NCBI GenBank assembly: GCA_947629725.1
Contig: CANREU010000013.1
Location: 1 to 18,271, forward strand
DNA from: an uncultured Clostridia bacterium
GTDB taxonomy: Bacteria; Bacillota; Clostridia; Christensenellales; Borkfalkiaceae
Reading direction: 5' to 3'
DNA: 18,271 bases
Part shown: positions 1 to 5,746 of the stretch, one piece after another
Layout of the letters: every line of letters begins with the position of its first letter
How positions within the stretch are numbered: the stretch's first letter is position 1
Notes under the pieces: model-generated
What the model was told of the DNA's origin: nothing
What the model saw: only the letters and a program-made list of their open reading frames with translations
Database searches by the model: none
Made by a program: the position numbers and the translations under genes

Positions 1-1
1 G

Positions 2-226
2 AACGACTTTTTCGTCGTAAATATGCGGGAGGGGTGCACTTTTGCGATCGGCGACCCCGCGCATGAGATCGAAAAGAAGGCGGGCATGGCGATGCGCTTT
101 TACCTCGGGATCGAGGAGTATGCGGGCGAAGAGGCGGACGGGACCCCCAGGGGGATGACGGACGAGGAGAAGGTGAACGGAAGGGTGACCGTCTCCGAAA
201 ACGGAATGACGCGCCCCCGCTATTGA
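2..226 (+). CDS. C-terminal fragment of an unrecognised protein (5' end outside window)
   Basis: The frame is open from base 2 to the TGA at 224-226, so the gene begins upstream of the window. The visible 74 residues read NDFFVVNMREGCTF at the left edge, continue through AIGDPAHEIEKKAG and end in a charged tail (EEYAGEEADGTPRGMTDEEK). The codon use is GC-rich like the housekeeping genes further right. There is no ribosome site before the first internal ATG (position 23), which supports reading it as a continuation rather than a short gene. I do not recognise the family. A terminator-like hairpin follows 20 bases after the stop, so this is the last gene of its transcript. Confidence 0.6.
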   Translation, partial: NDFFVVNMREGCTFAIGDPAHEIEKKAGMAMRFYLGIEEYAGEEADGTPRGMTDEEKVNGRVTVSENGMTRPRY

Positions 227-246
227 GCGATCCTTCGGAAAAGGAC

Positions 247-272
247 GCGCACCCGCCCAACGGGTGCGCTTT
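247..272 (+). terminator. Rho-independent terminator after the partial gene
   Basis: GCGCACCCG (247-255) pairs perfectly with CGGGTGCGC (261-269) around a CCCAA loop, followed by TTT. It lies 20 bases after the stop of the partial gene. The T tract is short, so termination may be incomplete. Confidence 0.7.
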
Positions 273-293
273 CATAGGGAATTGATGAATGAG

Positions 294-318
294 CGGTTTG
301 CAGTTAGTCAAACCGTTT
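294..318 (+). terminator. Second hairpin with T-rich tail, at the left edge of the AT-rich island
   Basis: CGGTTTG (294-300) pairs with CAAACCG (309-315) around an 8-nt loop, and TTTATTTGTTTG follows. It could be a backup terminator for the partial gene or a sequence marking the island boundary. Base composition changes from GC-rich to AT-rich here. Confidence 0.45.
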
Positions 319-378
319 ATTTGTTTGTTAAAAATGTGCGATAATGATACCGAAAACGGGCAATTCTTTTAATACTTA

Positions 379-433
379 AGCAGGGTAGGGCTCATGGACA
401 GCCCTGCTCTGACCGCACCTCAATAAGCGGGGT
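379..433. other. Structured non-coding segment downstream of the minus-strand WYL operon
   Basis: AGCAGGG (379-385) can pair with CCCTGCT (402-408). A competing pairing is AGGGCT (387-392) with AGCCCT (400-405). GACCGC (411-416) can also pair, with a bulge, with GCGGGGTC (427-434). The segment is GC-rich inside AT-rich surroundings, contains no plausible ORF, and starts just past the minus-strand stop at 439. It could be the 3' end or terminator of the minus-strand transcript, a small RNA, or part of a mobile-element end. I cannot assign it to a known RNA family. Confidence 0.35.
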
Positions 434-438
434 CCCGT

Positions 439-570
439 TTATTTTTTCTTTTCGGTCGAGTTGTTCTTTTTAGCATAGTAAGCGGCAATTGCCGCTTTTT
501 GCTTTTTCCGCGTATCTGGAGTTTTGGCTTTTACGTAGTTACTCTTCTTTTTCTCTTTATTGAAAAACAT
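439..570 (-). CDS. 43-aa lysine-rich microprotein
   Basis: The protein is 43 residues long. It begins MFFNKEKKKSNYVKAKTP and ends in KKNNSTEKKK, with a short alanine-rich middle (QKAAIAAYYAKK) that could be helical. About a third of the residues are lysine, so it should be strongly basic. The start is well supported: GGAGGG (579-584 on this strand) lies 8 bases upstream, inside the last codons of the preceding gene, whose stop is one base from this ATG. That layout implies translational coupling to the WYL-like gene and co-regulation with it. The family is not recognised. A nucleic-acid-binding accessory protein is a guess from charge alone. Confidence 0.6.
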   Translation of the reverse strand: MFFNKEKKKSNYVKAKTPDTRKKQKAAIAAYYAKKNNSTEKKK

Positions 571-571
571 T

Positions 572-1328
572 TTATTCGCCCTCCACGCTTATTACGCTAT
601 CGAAGTCGCATTCCTCACAATATGCTTGCAAGTGTCCTACTAATTTTTCGCTCGGTTTGAATTTTTGCTTGATAAAATATACATCTTGCATATCACAAAG
701 CGGAATTGCCTTTATCTTATGCTCGTTCATGTCATAAAAAATGCAGTAATTGCCGGAGTTTGTCCAGTATCCATAGAAATAATCAAAGGCAAATACTTTA
801 TGCCGTTCACGCGTCGTTCTGCTTCTGAAATAGAGAATTTGGCGTGTATAACACGCCGTCGAAAACCTATCGAGCTCTCTATCGAAAACCAACGCCTCCC
901 TTTTATAAAAGGGGAGCATACAATATTCGTTTAACAGTCCACGAATATATACTGATAATTCTTGTGCGGTTATCAAAATTTCCGATGCCTCTATCTCATC
1001 AAAGACGGAGAAATTATCTTTTGACGGGCGAATCCAAATGTATTCGCACAATTCCCCCCAAGTTTTCATCGTTGAAATAAACCCTGTCTATGACGGTATT
1101 CACCGCATTGTAAATATTTTCGCTGTCAGTTCTGTTATACTCATCATTCAATATAGTCTCAATCTGATTGCGCCTTTCTTTTCGCACTTCCACGAGCGTG
1201 GGAATCAGTTTGTTCAAGAGTGCATTTTTATTGGATTTGCCGTTCTTGACAAATTCAAAACTCAATGCATCAATTTCCAAAATATTCGCGACAAAAGAAG
1301 AAACCTTTAGCTTGATTTTGTCTACCAT
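572..1328 (-). pseudogene. WYL-like transcriptional regulator, frameshifted at a G6 run
   Basis: Two minus-strand reading frames make up one protein. The first (1328 to about 1054) starts MVDKIKLKVSSFVANIL with GAGGAG 8 bases upstream. It resembles a small DNA-binding N-terminal region rich in Asn and Lys. The second (to the TAA at 572) contains EYIWIRPSK, FDEIEASEI and a C-terminal stretch with YGYWTNSGNYCIFYD and IKAIPLCDM, which resembles a WYL ligand-sensing fold. The second frame's first ATG (1069) has no ribosome site. Reading five instead of six G at 1054-1059 joins the frames as NLGELCEYIW, giving 251 residues. WYL proteins commonly regulate defence genes. The frame break may be a sequencing error, slippage or true inactivation. 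The WYL assignment comes from motif resemblance, not a profile search. Confidence 0.6.
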
Positions 1329-1349
1329 TTCCGTAACTCCTCTATTGCA

Positions 1350-1378
1350 ATTATACAACTTGTCTACTTAAATGTCAA
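1350..1378 (-). promoter_or_regulatory. Consensus sigma-A promoter for the WYL-like operon
   Basis: On the minus strand this is TTGACA (1378-1373), a 17-nt spacer and TATAAT (1355-1350). Both hexamers match the consensus exactly. The ribosome site and the ATG at 1328 follow about 20 bases later. The spacer contains GTAGACAA, half of an inverted repeat, so repressor binding there would block the promoter. Confidence 0.8.
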
Positions 1379-1436
1379 GGAAAACGCGCGAAATTAACAG
1401 TTTTGTCTCCTATAAATACCGAAACATGGTAGACAA
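1360..1436. promoter_or_regulatory. Candidate operator: TTGTCTAC / GTAGACAA inverted repeats between divergent promoters
   Basis: TTGTCTAC (1360-1367) is repeated in inverted orientation as GTAGACAA (1429-1436). A third related copy, TTTTGTCT (1401-1408), forms a perfect 8-bp inverted repeat with AGACAAAA (1431-1438) across 22 bases. The first copy sits inside the spacer of the WYL promoter. The set lies between the divergent WYL and DUF4258 units, where an autoregulating regulator would bind. Binding is inferred. Confidence 0.5.
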
Positions 1437-1443
1437 AATTTTG

Positions 1444-1472
1444 TTGAAAATCCGCTCTTATTTTGCTATACT
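1444..1472 (+). promoter_or_regulatory. Upstream promoter of the DUF4258-like pair
   Basis: TTGAAA (1444-1449), a 17-nt spacer and TATACT (1467-1472). Transcription starting near 1479 would give a leader of about 55 bases that includes AAGGAG at 1516-1521. This is the promoter that would allow conventional translation of the gene at 1535. Confidence 0.55.
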
Positions 1473-1502
1473 TTTATTGCAAGCGAACAGGCGACGTTTC
1501 TC

Positions 1503-1531
1503 TTGACAAACACAAAAGGAGATGATATAAT
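1503..1531 (+). promoter_or_regulatory. Consensus promoter abutting the DUF4258-like start codon
   Basis: TTGACA (1503-1508), a 17-nt spacer and TATAAT (1526-1531) are perfect consensus hexamers. The -10 ends only 3 bases before the ATG at 1535, so the transcript would start at or just inside that codon. It would be leaderless, or would mainly serve the second gene. Confidence 0.65.
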
Positions 1532-1534
1532 CAA

Positions 1535-1876
1535 ATGAGTTGGTTCGATATTCTTTTTCGTGGTTTTAGACCACGCAAATCTCAAGATGACACAATTCCA
1601 AAAACGCAATACCGAGATGGAAAATACAAAACAAGCAAACATTGCATTGATCAAATGCAAAACAGGAAAATAACCAAAGGACAGTTACATGTAAATTTAC
1701 ATACGAAACCATTAGCGGTAGAAAAGCAAATCGATGACAAAGGCAGGCCTGCTAAAATTCGTTATAGCGAGAACAAAACACGTTCGGTGATCAATCCACA
1801 TAGCAATGTGGTTGCTTCCGTTCGAAAATATGGAAACAAAGAGTTCAATAAGGTGAAACGGAGCAAAAAGAAATGA
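1535..1876 (+). CDS. DUF4258-like small basic protein (candidate toxin)
   Basis: This is a 113-residue basic protein. Residues 30-60 (KYKTSKHCIDQMQNRKI, His36, Arg44) and the following strand-like stretch to about residue 98 (RSVINPHSNVVASVRKY) resemble DUF4258. That is a small fold related to RelE-type toxins whose hallmark is a histidine followed by an M..R.I helix. The tail is lysine-rich (NKVKRSKKK). AAGGAG (1516-1521) lies 13 bases before the ATG, longer than usual, and a perfect promoter overlaps this interval. The stop overlaps the next start as ATGA. Toxin activity is inferred from the fold, size and paired layout. The family match is my reading of the motif and could be wrong. Confidence 0.6.
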   Translation: MSWFDILFRGFRPRKSQDDTIPKTQYRDGKYKTSKHCIDQMQNRKITKGQLHVNLHTKPLAVEKQIDDKGRPAKIRYSENKTRSVINPHSNVVASVRKYGNKEFNKVKRSKKK

Positions 1877-2097
1877 TAGAATTATCAAAACAAGCGGAGA
1901 ATTTTTTAAGACAGTATGTTTATAAGCACATGGGCATACAAAAAGTGGCCGAAGAGAATATGGAAGAGATCGTGGAATTTATTTCAAAACAATACGAGGA
2001 TCCGCTTTCATTGGCTGCTTCTCGCGGTGAGCACTTCGACGAAGATCTATTAAGATCGGCGAGCCAAACAATTACCGAGCTTACTAAAAATTGGTAG
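1873..2097 (+). CDS. Small acidic-centred protein coupled to the DUF4258-like gene (candidate antitoxin)
   Basis: This 74-residue protein begins MIELSKQAENFLRQYVYKHM and appears mostly helical. It has an acidic middle (EENMEEIVEF) and ends in ITELTKNW. Its ATG overlaps the TGA of the preceding gene by an ATGA junction, and GGAG (1860-1863) lies 9 bases upstream, so the two are translated together. I do not recognise the family. The arrangement of a small basic protein followed by a coupled small acidic or helical one is typical of toxin-antitoxin pairs, although antitoxins more often come first. An unrelated accessory role remains possible. Confidence 0.65.
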   Translation: MIELSKQAENFLRQYVYKHMGIQKVAEENMEEIVEFISKQYEDPLSLAASRGEHFDEDLLRSASQTITELTKNW

Positions 2098-2126
2098 TCG
2101 ATTTTTTCGATTTGTGATTAGACAGT

Positions 2127-2165
2127 AAAAGATATGTGGTTGATTAAATCAACCACATATCTTTT
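2127..2165. terminator. 19-bp perfect palindrome, bidirectional terminator at the right edge of the island
   Basis: The 19-base arm at 2127-2145 (AAAAGATATG...) is matched perfectly by 2147-2165, with a single central base. The outer A4/T4 runs allow it to terminate either strand. It lies 30 bases after the candidate antitoxin and just before the GC-rich division genes. The effective loop is very tight (TTAAA). Confidence 0.75.
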
Positions 2166-2238
2166 ATAATTCCTTCCGGAACGCCGACGAACAAAAGCGT
2201 TTTTTTGTTTCGCGCGCGCGAAAACCTCCGTGATTTTC

Positions 2239-2267
2239 TTGACAGAATATATTCGTTTTGTTATAAT
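2239..2267 (+). promoter_or_regulatory. Promoter of ftsA-ftsZ
   Basis: TTGACA (2239-2244), a 17-nt spacer and TATAAT (2262-2267), both perfect hexamers, lie 28 bases before the ftsA ATG. Confidence 0.85.
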
Positions 2268-2295
2268 AGGGAAAGAAAGAGTGTGAGGTCGTGTC

Positions 2296-3447
2296 ATGGG
2301 ACGAAATCGCGTCGCGGTTCTTGATATTCGCTCCTTCGAGGTCGCCGTCTTCTTCGGCGAGCGCGGGGTCAACAATACGTTCGTTTTGAATGCGATCAAA
2401 ACGGAGCCCTACGACGGGTACCGCGAAGGGGAGTTCCTCAACGTGCAGAGCCTGTCGGACGCGGTCTCCCGCGCCATCTCCTCCGTCGAACAGACCTGCG
2501 GCACCCGCCTGCGCACCCTCTACGTGGGTGTTCCCGGGGAGTTCGTGAAGGTCGTCCCCAAAGAGAAGAACATCGGCTTCCAGAAGAAGCGCCGCATCGG
2601 CGACAAGGAGCTCGACGCTCTCTTTGAGAGCGGGAAGACGAAGGAGGCGGGCTACCGCTTCATCCGCGCGACGAGCATGGTCTACACGACGACCGACCGC
2701 CGCCGCGTCGTCGATCCGCGGGGGATCGTCTCGGAGGGGCTCTCGGGAAAACTCTCCTATTTCTATTGCTCCGACTACTTCATCAACACGATCGAGACGA
2801 TGTTCTCGGGCTCCAAAGTGGGGCTTCACTACCTGCCCACGCAGTTTGCGATGGCGTCCTATCTCATCCCGCCCGAAACGCGCGACGAATACGCCCTCTT
2901 CCTCGACGTGGGATTTCTCTCCTCGTCGGTGCTCGTCCTCCTCGGGGGCGGCGTGATCGCCCAGCGCTCCTTCTGGTGGGGCAGGGGACAGATCGCGGAG
3001 GCCGTCGCCGAAAAACTCGACGTGCCCTACGACGGGGCGCTCACCCTCCTCTCGAAGGCAAATCTCTTCGTGAAGAAGGACGCGGGCACCTTTGAGTTCG
3101 TGCTCCGCGAAAACACGTTCGACATCCCCGTCGCCGTTCTCGTGGACGCGGTGAAGGAGGGGCTCGACGGGCTGTGCGAATACGTCTACTCCATTCTCGA
3201 CCGCTGCTCTGGCAGGGAGTTCGACAACAAGCCGCTCTATGTCTCGGGAGAGGGGCTCTCGGGGATCCGCGGCGCACACGAATACATGAGCAAGAGCATC
3301 AGCCGCATCTGCGAGCCGATCGCGCCCCGCTTGCCCTACTACGACAAACCGGAAATGAGTTCTCGCATCGCCCTCCTCGATATGGCGTGCGAAGACAACC
3401 GCAAGCGCGGATTTTTCTATCAATTACTAAACGGATTCGGAGGTTGA
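2296..3447 (+). CDS. ftsA: FtsA-like cell division protein (divergent)
   Basis: FtsA is an actin-like protein that tethers FtsZ filaments to the membrane and recruits the divisome. This 383-residue protein lies directly before ftsZ. It has an actin-fold first strand (VAVLDIRSFEV, 6-16), a central segment with FLDVGFLSSSVLVL (202-215) and an adenosine-motif-like YVSGEGLSGIRG (315-326). The phosphate-binding motifs are degenerate: the first lacks the usual DIGT/DxG core, and the second has SSS in place of GGTT. The C-terminus RKRGFFYQLLNGFGG (369-383) looks like the amphipathic membrane-targeting helix. GAGG (2285-2288) supports this ATG. It is a few dozen residues shorter than typical FtsA. 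Identity rests on fold order and gene neighbourhood. Confidence 0.75.
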   Translation: MGRNRVAVLDIRSFEVAVFFGERGVNNTFVLNAIKTEPYDGYREGEFLNVQSLSDAVSRAISSVEQTCGTRLRTLYVGVPGEFVKVVPKEKNIGFQKKRRIGDKELDALFESGKTKEAGYRFIRATSMVYTTTDRRRVVDPRGIVSEGLSGKLSYFYCSDYFINTIETMFSGSKVGLHYLPTQFAMASYLIPPETRDEYALFLDVGFLSSSVLVLLGGGVIAQRSFWWGRGQIAEAVAEKLDVPYDGALTLLSKANLFVKKDAGTFEFVLRENTFDIPVAVLVDAVKEGLDGLCEYVYSILDRCSGREFDNKPLYVSGEGLSGIRGAHEYMSKSISRICEPIAPRLPYYDKPEMSSRIALLDMACEDNRKRGFFYQLLNGFGG

Positions 3448-3451
3448 AATT

Positions 3452-4861
3452 ATGTATCAGGACATGCCTTATTTCGGAGGGGAAAGCGATCCCTTTGAGA
3501 AGTCCGTCTCCGCGGGGGACGAAGGGCTTCGCCAAAACGGAAGAGCGTGCATCCGCGTGATCGGCGTGGGCGGCGCGGGCAACAACGCCGTCAACAACAT
3601 GATCGACGCGGGCATCACGAGCGCGGAGTTCATCGCGGTGAACACCGACGCGCAGACGCTCGCATGCAATAAAGCCAAGAAAAAGATCCAGATCGGTGCG
3701 GACCGCACGAAGGGTCTCGGCGCCGGCGCCGACCCCGAGATCGGCAAGGCAGCGGCGGAGGACAGCAAGGACGCCCTCTCCGAAGCCCTCGAGGGGACCG
3801 ATCTTCTCTTCATCACCGCGGGCATGGGGGGCGGCACGGGAACGGGCGCCTCTCCCGTCATCGCGAAACTCGCGCGGGACAAGAAGATCCTCACCATCGC
3901 CGTCGTCACCCAGCCCTTCGAGTTTGAGGGCAAGCGCCGTGCGGACAACGCCCTGCGCGGGCTCAATAATCTGAAAAAGAATGTCGACACCCTCATCCTC
4001 ATCCCCAATGAGAGGATCGCGGACGTCGTCCCCAAGAACACCCCCATGAAGGAGGCGCTCGGCGTGGCGGACGAGGTGCTCAAGCAGGGCGTGCGCGGCA
4101 TTGCCGACCTCATCGTCACGCCCGCCCTCATCAACCTCGACTTTGCCGACGTCCGCACCATTCTGAAGGACAAGGGCCTTGCGCACATGGGCGTGGGCGT
4201 CGCGAAAGGGGAGAACAGGATCGTGGAGGCGGTGCGCCTCGCGGTCAACTGCCCCCTCCTTGTCACGACCATCGAGGGCGCGACGGGGGTCATCCTCAAC
4301 GTGGTGGGCGGCAACGACCTCACCTTCGACGAGGTGAAAGCGGCGGCTTCCCTCATCCACGGCGTGGTGGACTACTCCGCAAACATCATCTTCGGCGCCT
4401 GCATCGACCCGAACATCCGCGACGAAGTGCAGGTGACGGTGATCGCGACGGGCTTCCCTTCCTCCGAAGAGATGAGAGAGGGGGTGCGCGCCGCCGAGGA
4501 AGCGGCACAGCAGCAGCCTCAGCCCATCCTGAACCCTCAACCGCAGCAGCCCCGCCAGCCTCAACAGCCTCAACAGCCCGCATGGGATCGCCGCGATCCC
4601 TATGCAACGGACCCGAGAGCCTCCGCGCCCCGTGCGGAGCAGCCCTTATACGGACAGACTTCCGCACAAGGACAGGCTCCCGCCGATCCCTACGGCCGCG
4701 ACAACTACGCTTCCCGCGTGCCCGCGCCGCCCGCCGATCCCTATGCGGCGGTGACCGAGCCCTACACTCCGCCCACGGCAGACGAAGAGCCCGCCGAGGA
4801 GCCGCAATCCGAGGAGAAGCATGTGCCCGCTTTCCTCAAATTCCTTCGCCGTAAAAAGTAA
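3452..4861 (+). CDS. ftsZ: Cell division protein FtsZ
   Basis: FtsZ is the tubulin-like GTPase of the Z-ring. The 469-residue protein has a conventional GTPase core: VIGVGGAGNNAVN (36-48), the GTP-binding loop GMGGGTGTGASP (124-135), NERIADVVPKN (186-196), and the catalytic T7 loop NLDFADVR (228-235). After about residue 337 comes a disordered linker rich in Pro and Gln (QQPQP, QPRQPQQPQQP) with recurring DPYA/DPYG units. It ends in EKHVPAFLKFLRRKK, a typical conserved C-terminal peptide with a basic tail for FtsA binding. The linker makes the protein longer than usual. GGAGG (3439-3443) overlaps the end of ftsA, whose stop is 4 bases upstream, so the two are coupled. Confidence 0.98.
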   Translation: MYQDMPYFGGESDPFEKSVSAGDEGLRQNGRACIRVIGVGGAGNNAVNNMIDAGITSAEFIAVNTDAQTLACNKAKKKIQIGADRTKGLGAGADPEIGKAAAEDSKDALSEALEGTDLLFITAGMGGGTGTGASPVIAKLARDKKILTIAVVTQPFEFEGKRRADNALRGLNNLKKNVDTLILIPNERIADVVPKNTPMKEALGVADEVLKQGVRGIADLIVTPALINLDFADVRTILKDKGLAHMGVGVAKGENRIVEAVRLAVNCPLLVTTIEGATGVILNVVGGNDLTFDEVKAAASLIHGVVDYSANIIFGACIDPNIRDEVQVTVIATGFPSSEEMREGVRAAEEAAQQQPQPILNPQPQQPRQPQQPQQPAWDRRDPYATDPRASAPRAEQPLYGQTSAQGQAPADPYGRDNYASRVPAPPADPYAAVTEPYTPPTADEEPAEEPQSEEKHVPAFLKFLRRKK

Positions 4862-4870
4862 ATAAGAGAG

Positions 4871-4900
4871 AAAAATTCGGCGTGCGAACGTCGGATTTTT
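4871..4900 (+). terminator. Terminator after ftsZ
   Basis: AAAAATTCGGCG (4871-4882) pairs with CGTCGGATTTTT (4889-4900) around a TGCGAA loop, with two G-T pairs. The stem ends in T5. It separates the ftsA-ftsZ unit from the glycan genes. Confidence 0.65.
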
Positions 4901-4907
4901 CATGCAA

Positions 4908-4913
4908 GAGGTG
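4908..4913 (+). promoter_or_regulatory. Ribosome site fixing the TTG start of the LicD-type gene
   Basis: GAGGTG lies 5 bases before the TTG at 4919. The first in-frame ATG (4934) is 20 bases away with no better site, so the TTG start is preferred. Confidence 0.6.
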
Positions 4914-4918
4914 TTTTC

Positions 4919-5743
4919 TTGAAATATCTTTCGATGGACGAAGTGCACGGCGTCCTCCTCGGGCTCCTCACGGAGTTCGACAGGGTCTGCCGCGAAAACG
5001 GGCTTCGCTACTCGCTCGCCTACGGGACCCTTCTCGGCGCGGTGCGCCACAAGGGGTTTATCCCGTGGGACGACGATGTGGACGTCATCATGCCCCGTCC
5101 CGACTATGAAAAGCTCTACGAGCTCGGAAAACAGGGGGTCTTCGGCGAAAAATACGCCCTCTCGGAGGATCGGGGGAAGAAGGCGCTCTATCCCTTCATG
5201 AAACTGCTCGACCTCGGCTGCCGTATCCGCAGCACCTCCCACATCGAGGTCCCGTATCTCTACCTCGACATTTTCCCCGCCGACGGCGTGCCCGCCTGCA
5301 CCCCCAAAGAGCGTAAAAAGCTCTACCACAAGGAGCTCTTCTGTAACTTCGTCGTTTCCATGAACCTTTGGTATATCTTTGCCGACAGGTGGTGGGGGTA
5401 TGTGCTCCGCCCGTTCTTCTTTTGGTTCTATCTCATTTGGATGTGCTACGGCAGGGCGCGGGCGATCGGACGGCTCCGTAAATTGCTCCTCAAATATCCC
5501 TTTGAGGAGTGCGAGATGTCGGATAACCGTTCATGGGGACAAACATTGGATGATGTTCCCAAGTCCTATTATGACGATCTTATCGAATTGGATTTTGAGG
5601 GGCACAAGTTTTTCGGGTTTGCGGAGTATGACAAATTTCTCACGATCCGCTACGGCGACTATATGACGCCTCCGCCCCCGAGAAAGAGGCAGACGCACCA
5701 TCTCAAGGCTTATTTCGTTTCGTCCGCAAAGGACAAGGAGTAG
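4919..5743 (+). CDS. LicD-family nucleotidyl/phosphotransferase
   Basis: LicD proteins belong to the nucleotidyltransferase superfamily and transfer phosphocholine or related phospho-groups from CDP carriers onto cell-surface glycans or teichoic acids. This 274-residue protein has the family signature GTLLGAVRHKG (36-46) followed by WDDDVDV (50-56), whose aspartates should bind metal, and LYLDIFPADGVP (114-125). A very aromatic hydrophobic segment at about 159-178 (VLRPFFFWFYLIW) suggests membrane association. The TTG start is supported by GAGGTG. The next gene encodes a CTP-using enzyme 3 bases downstream, so a CDP-linked donor made by the operon is a plausible substrate. The exact group transferred cannot be read from sequence. 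Confidence 0.88.
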   Translation: MKYLSMDEVHGVLLGLLTEFDRVCRENGLRYSLAYGTLLGAVRHKGFIPWDDDVDVIMPRPDYEKLYELGKQGVFGEKYALSEDRGKKALYPFMKLLDLGCRIRSTSHIEVPYLYLDIFPADGVPACTPKERKKLYHKELFCNFVVSMNLWYIFADRWWGYVLRPFFFWFYLIWMCYGRARAIGRLRKLLLKYPFEECEMSDNRSWGQTLDDVPKSYYDDLIELDFEGHKFFGFAEYDKFLTIRYGDYMTPPPPRKRQTHHLKAYFVSSAKDKE

Positions 5744-5746
5744 AAG

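Noticed and set aside
1014..1069. Programmed +1 frameshifting or a true gene overlap in the WYL-like gene
   Set aside because: No known +1 shift context (such as a rare-codon or stop-codon slippery site) is apparent. A homopolymer indel is simpler, although programmed shifting is not excluded.
665..1310. Plus-strand open frames across the WYL-like gene
   Set aside because: They lack ribosome sites and promoters on that strand. The minus-strand frames have a consensus promoter, a ribosome site and protein-like composition.
2164..3423. A 419-codon minus-strand open frame opposite ftsA
   Set aside because: It is antisense to ftsA with the same shadow composition, and its end runs through the palindrome at 2127-2165.
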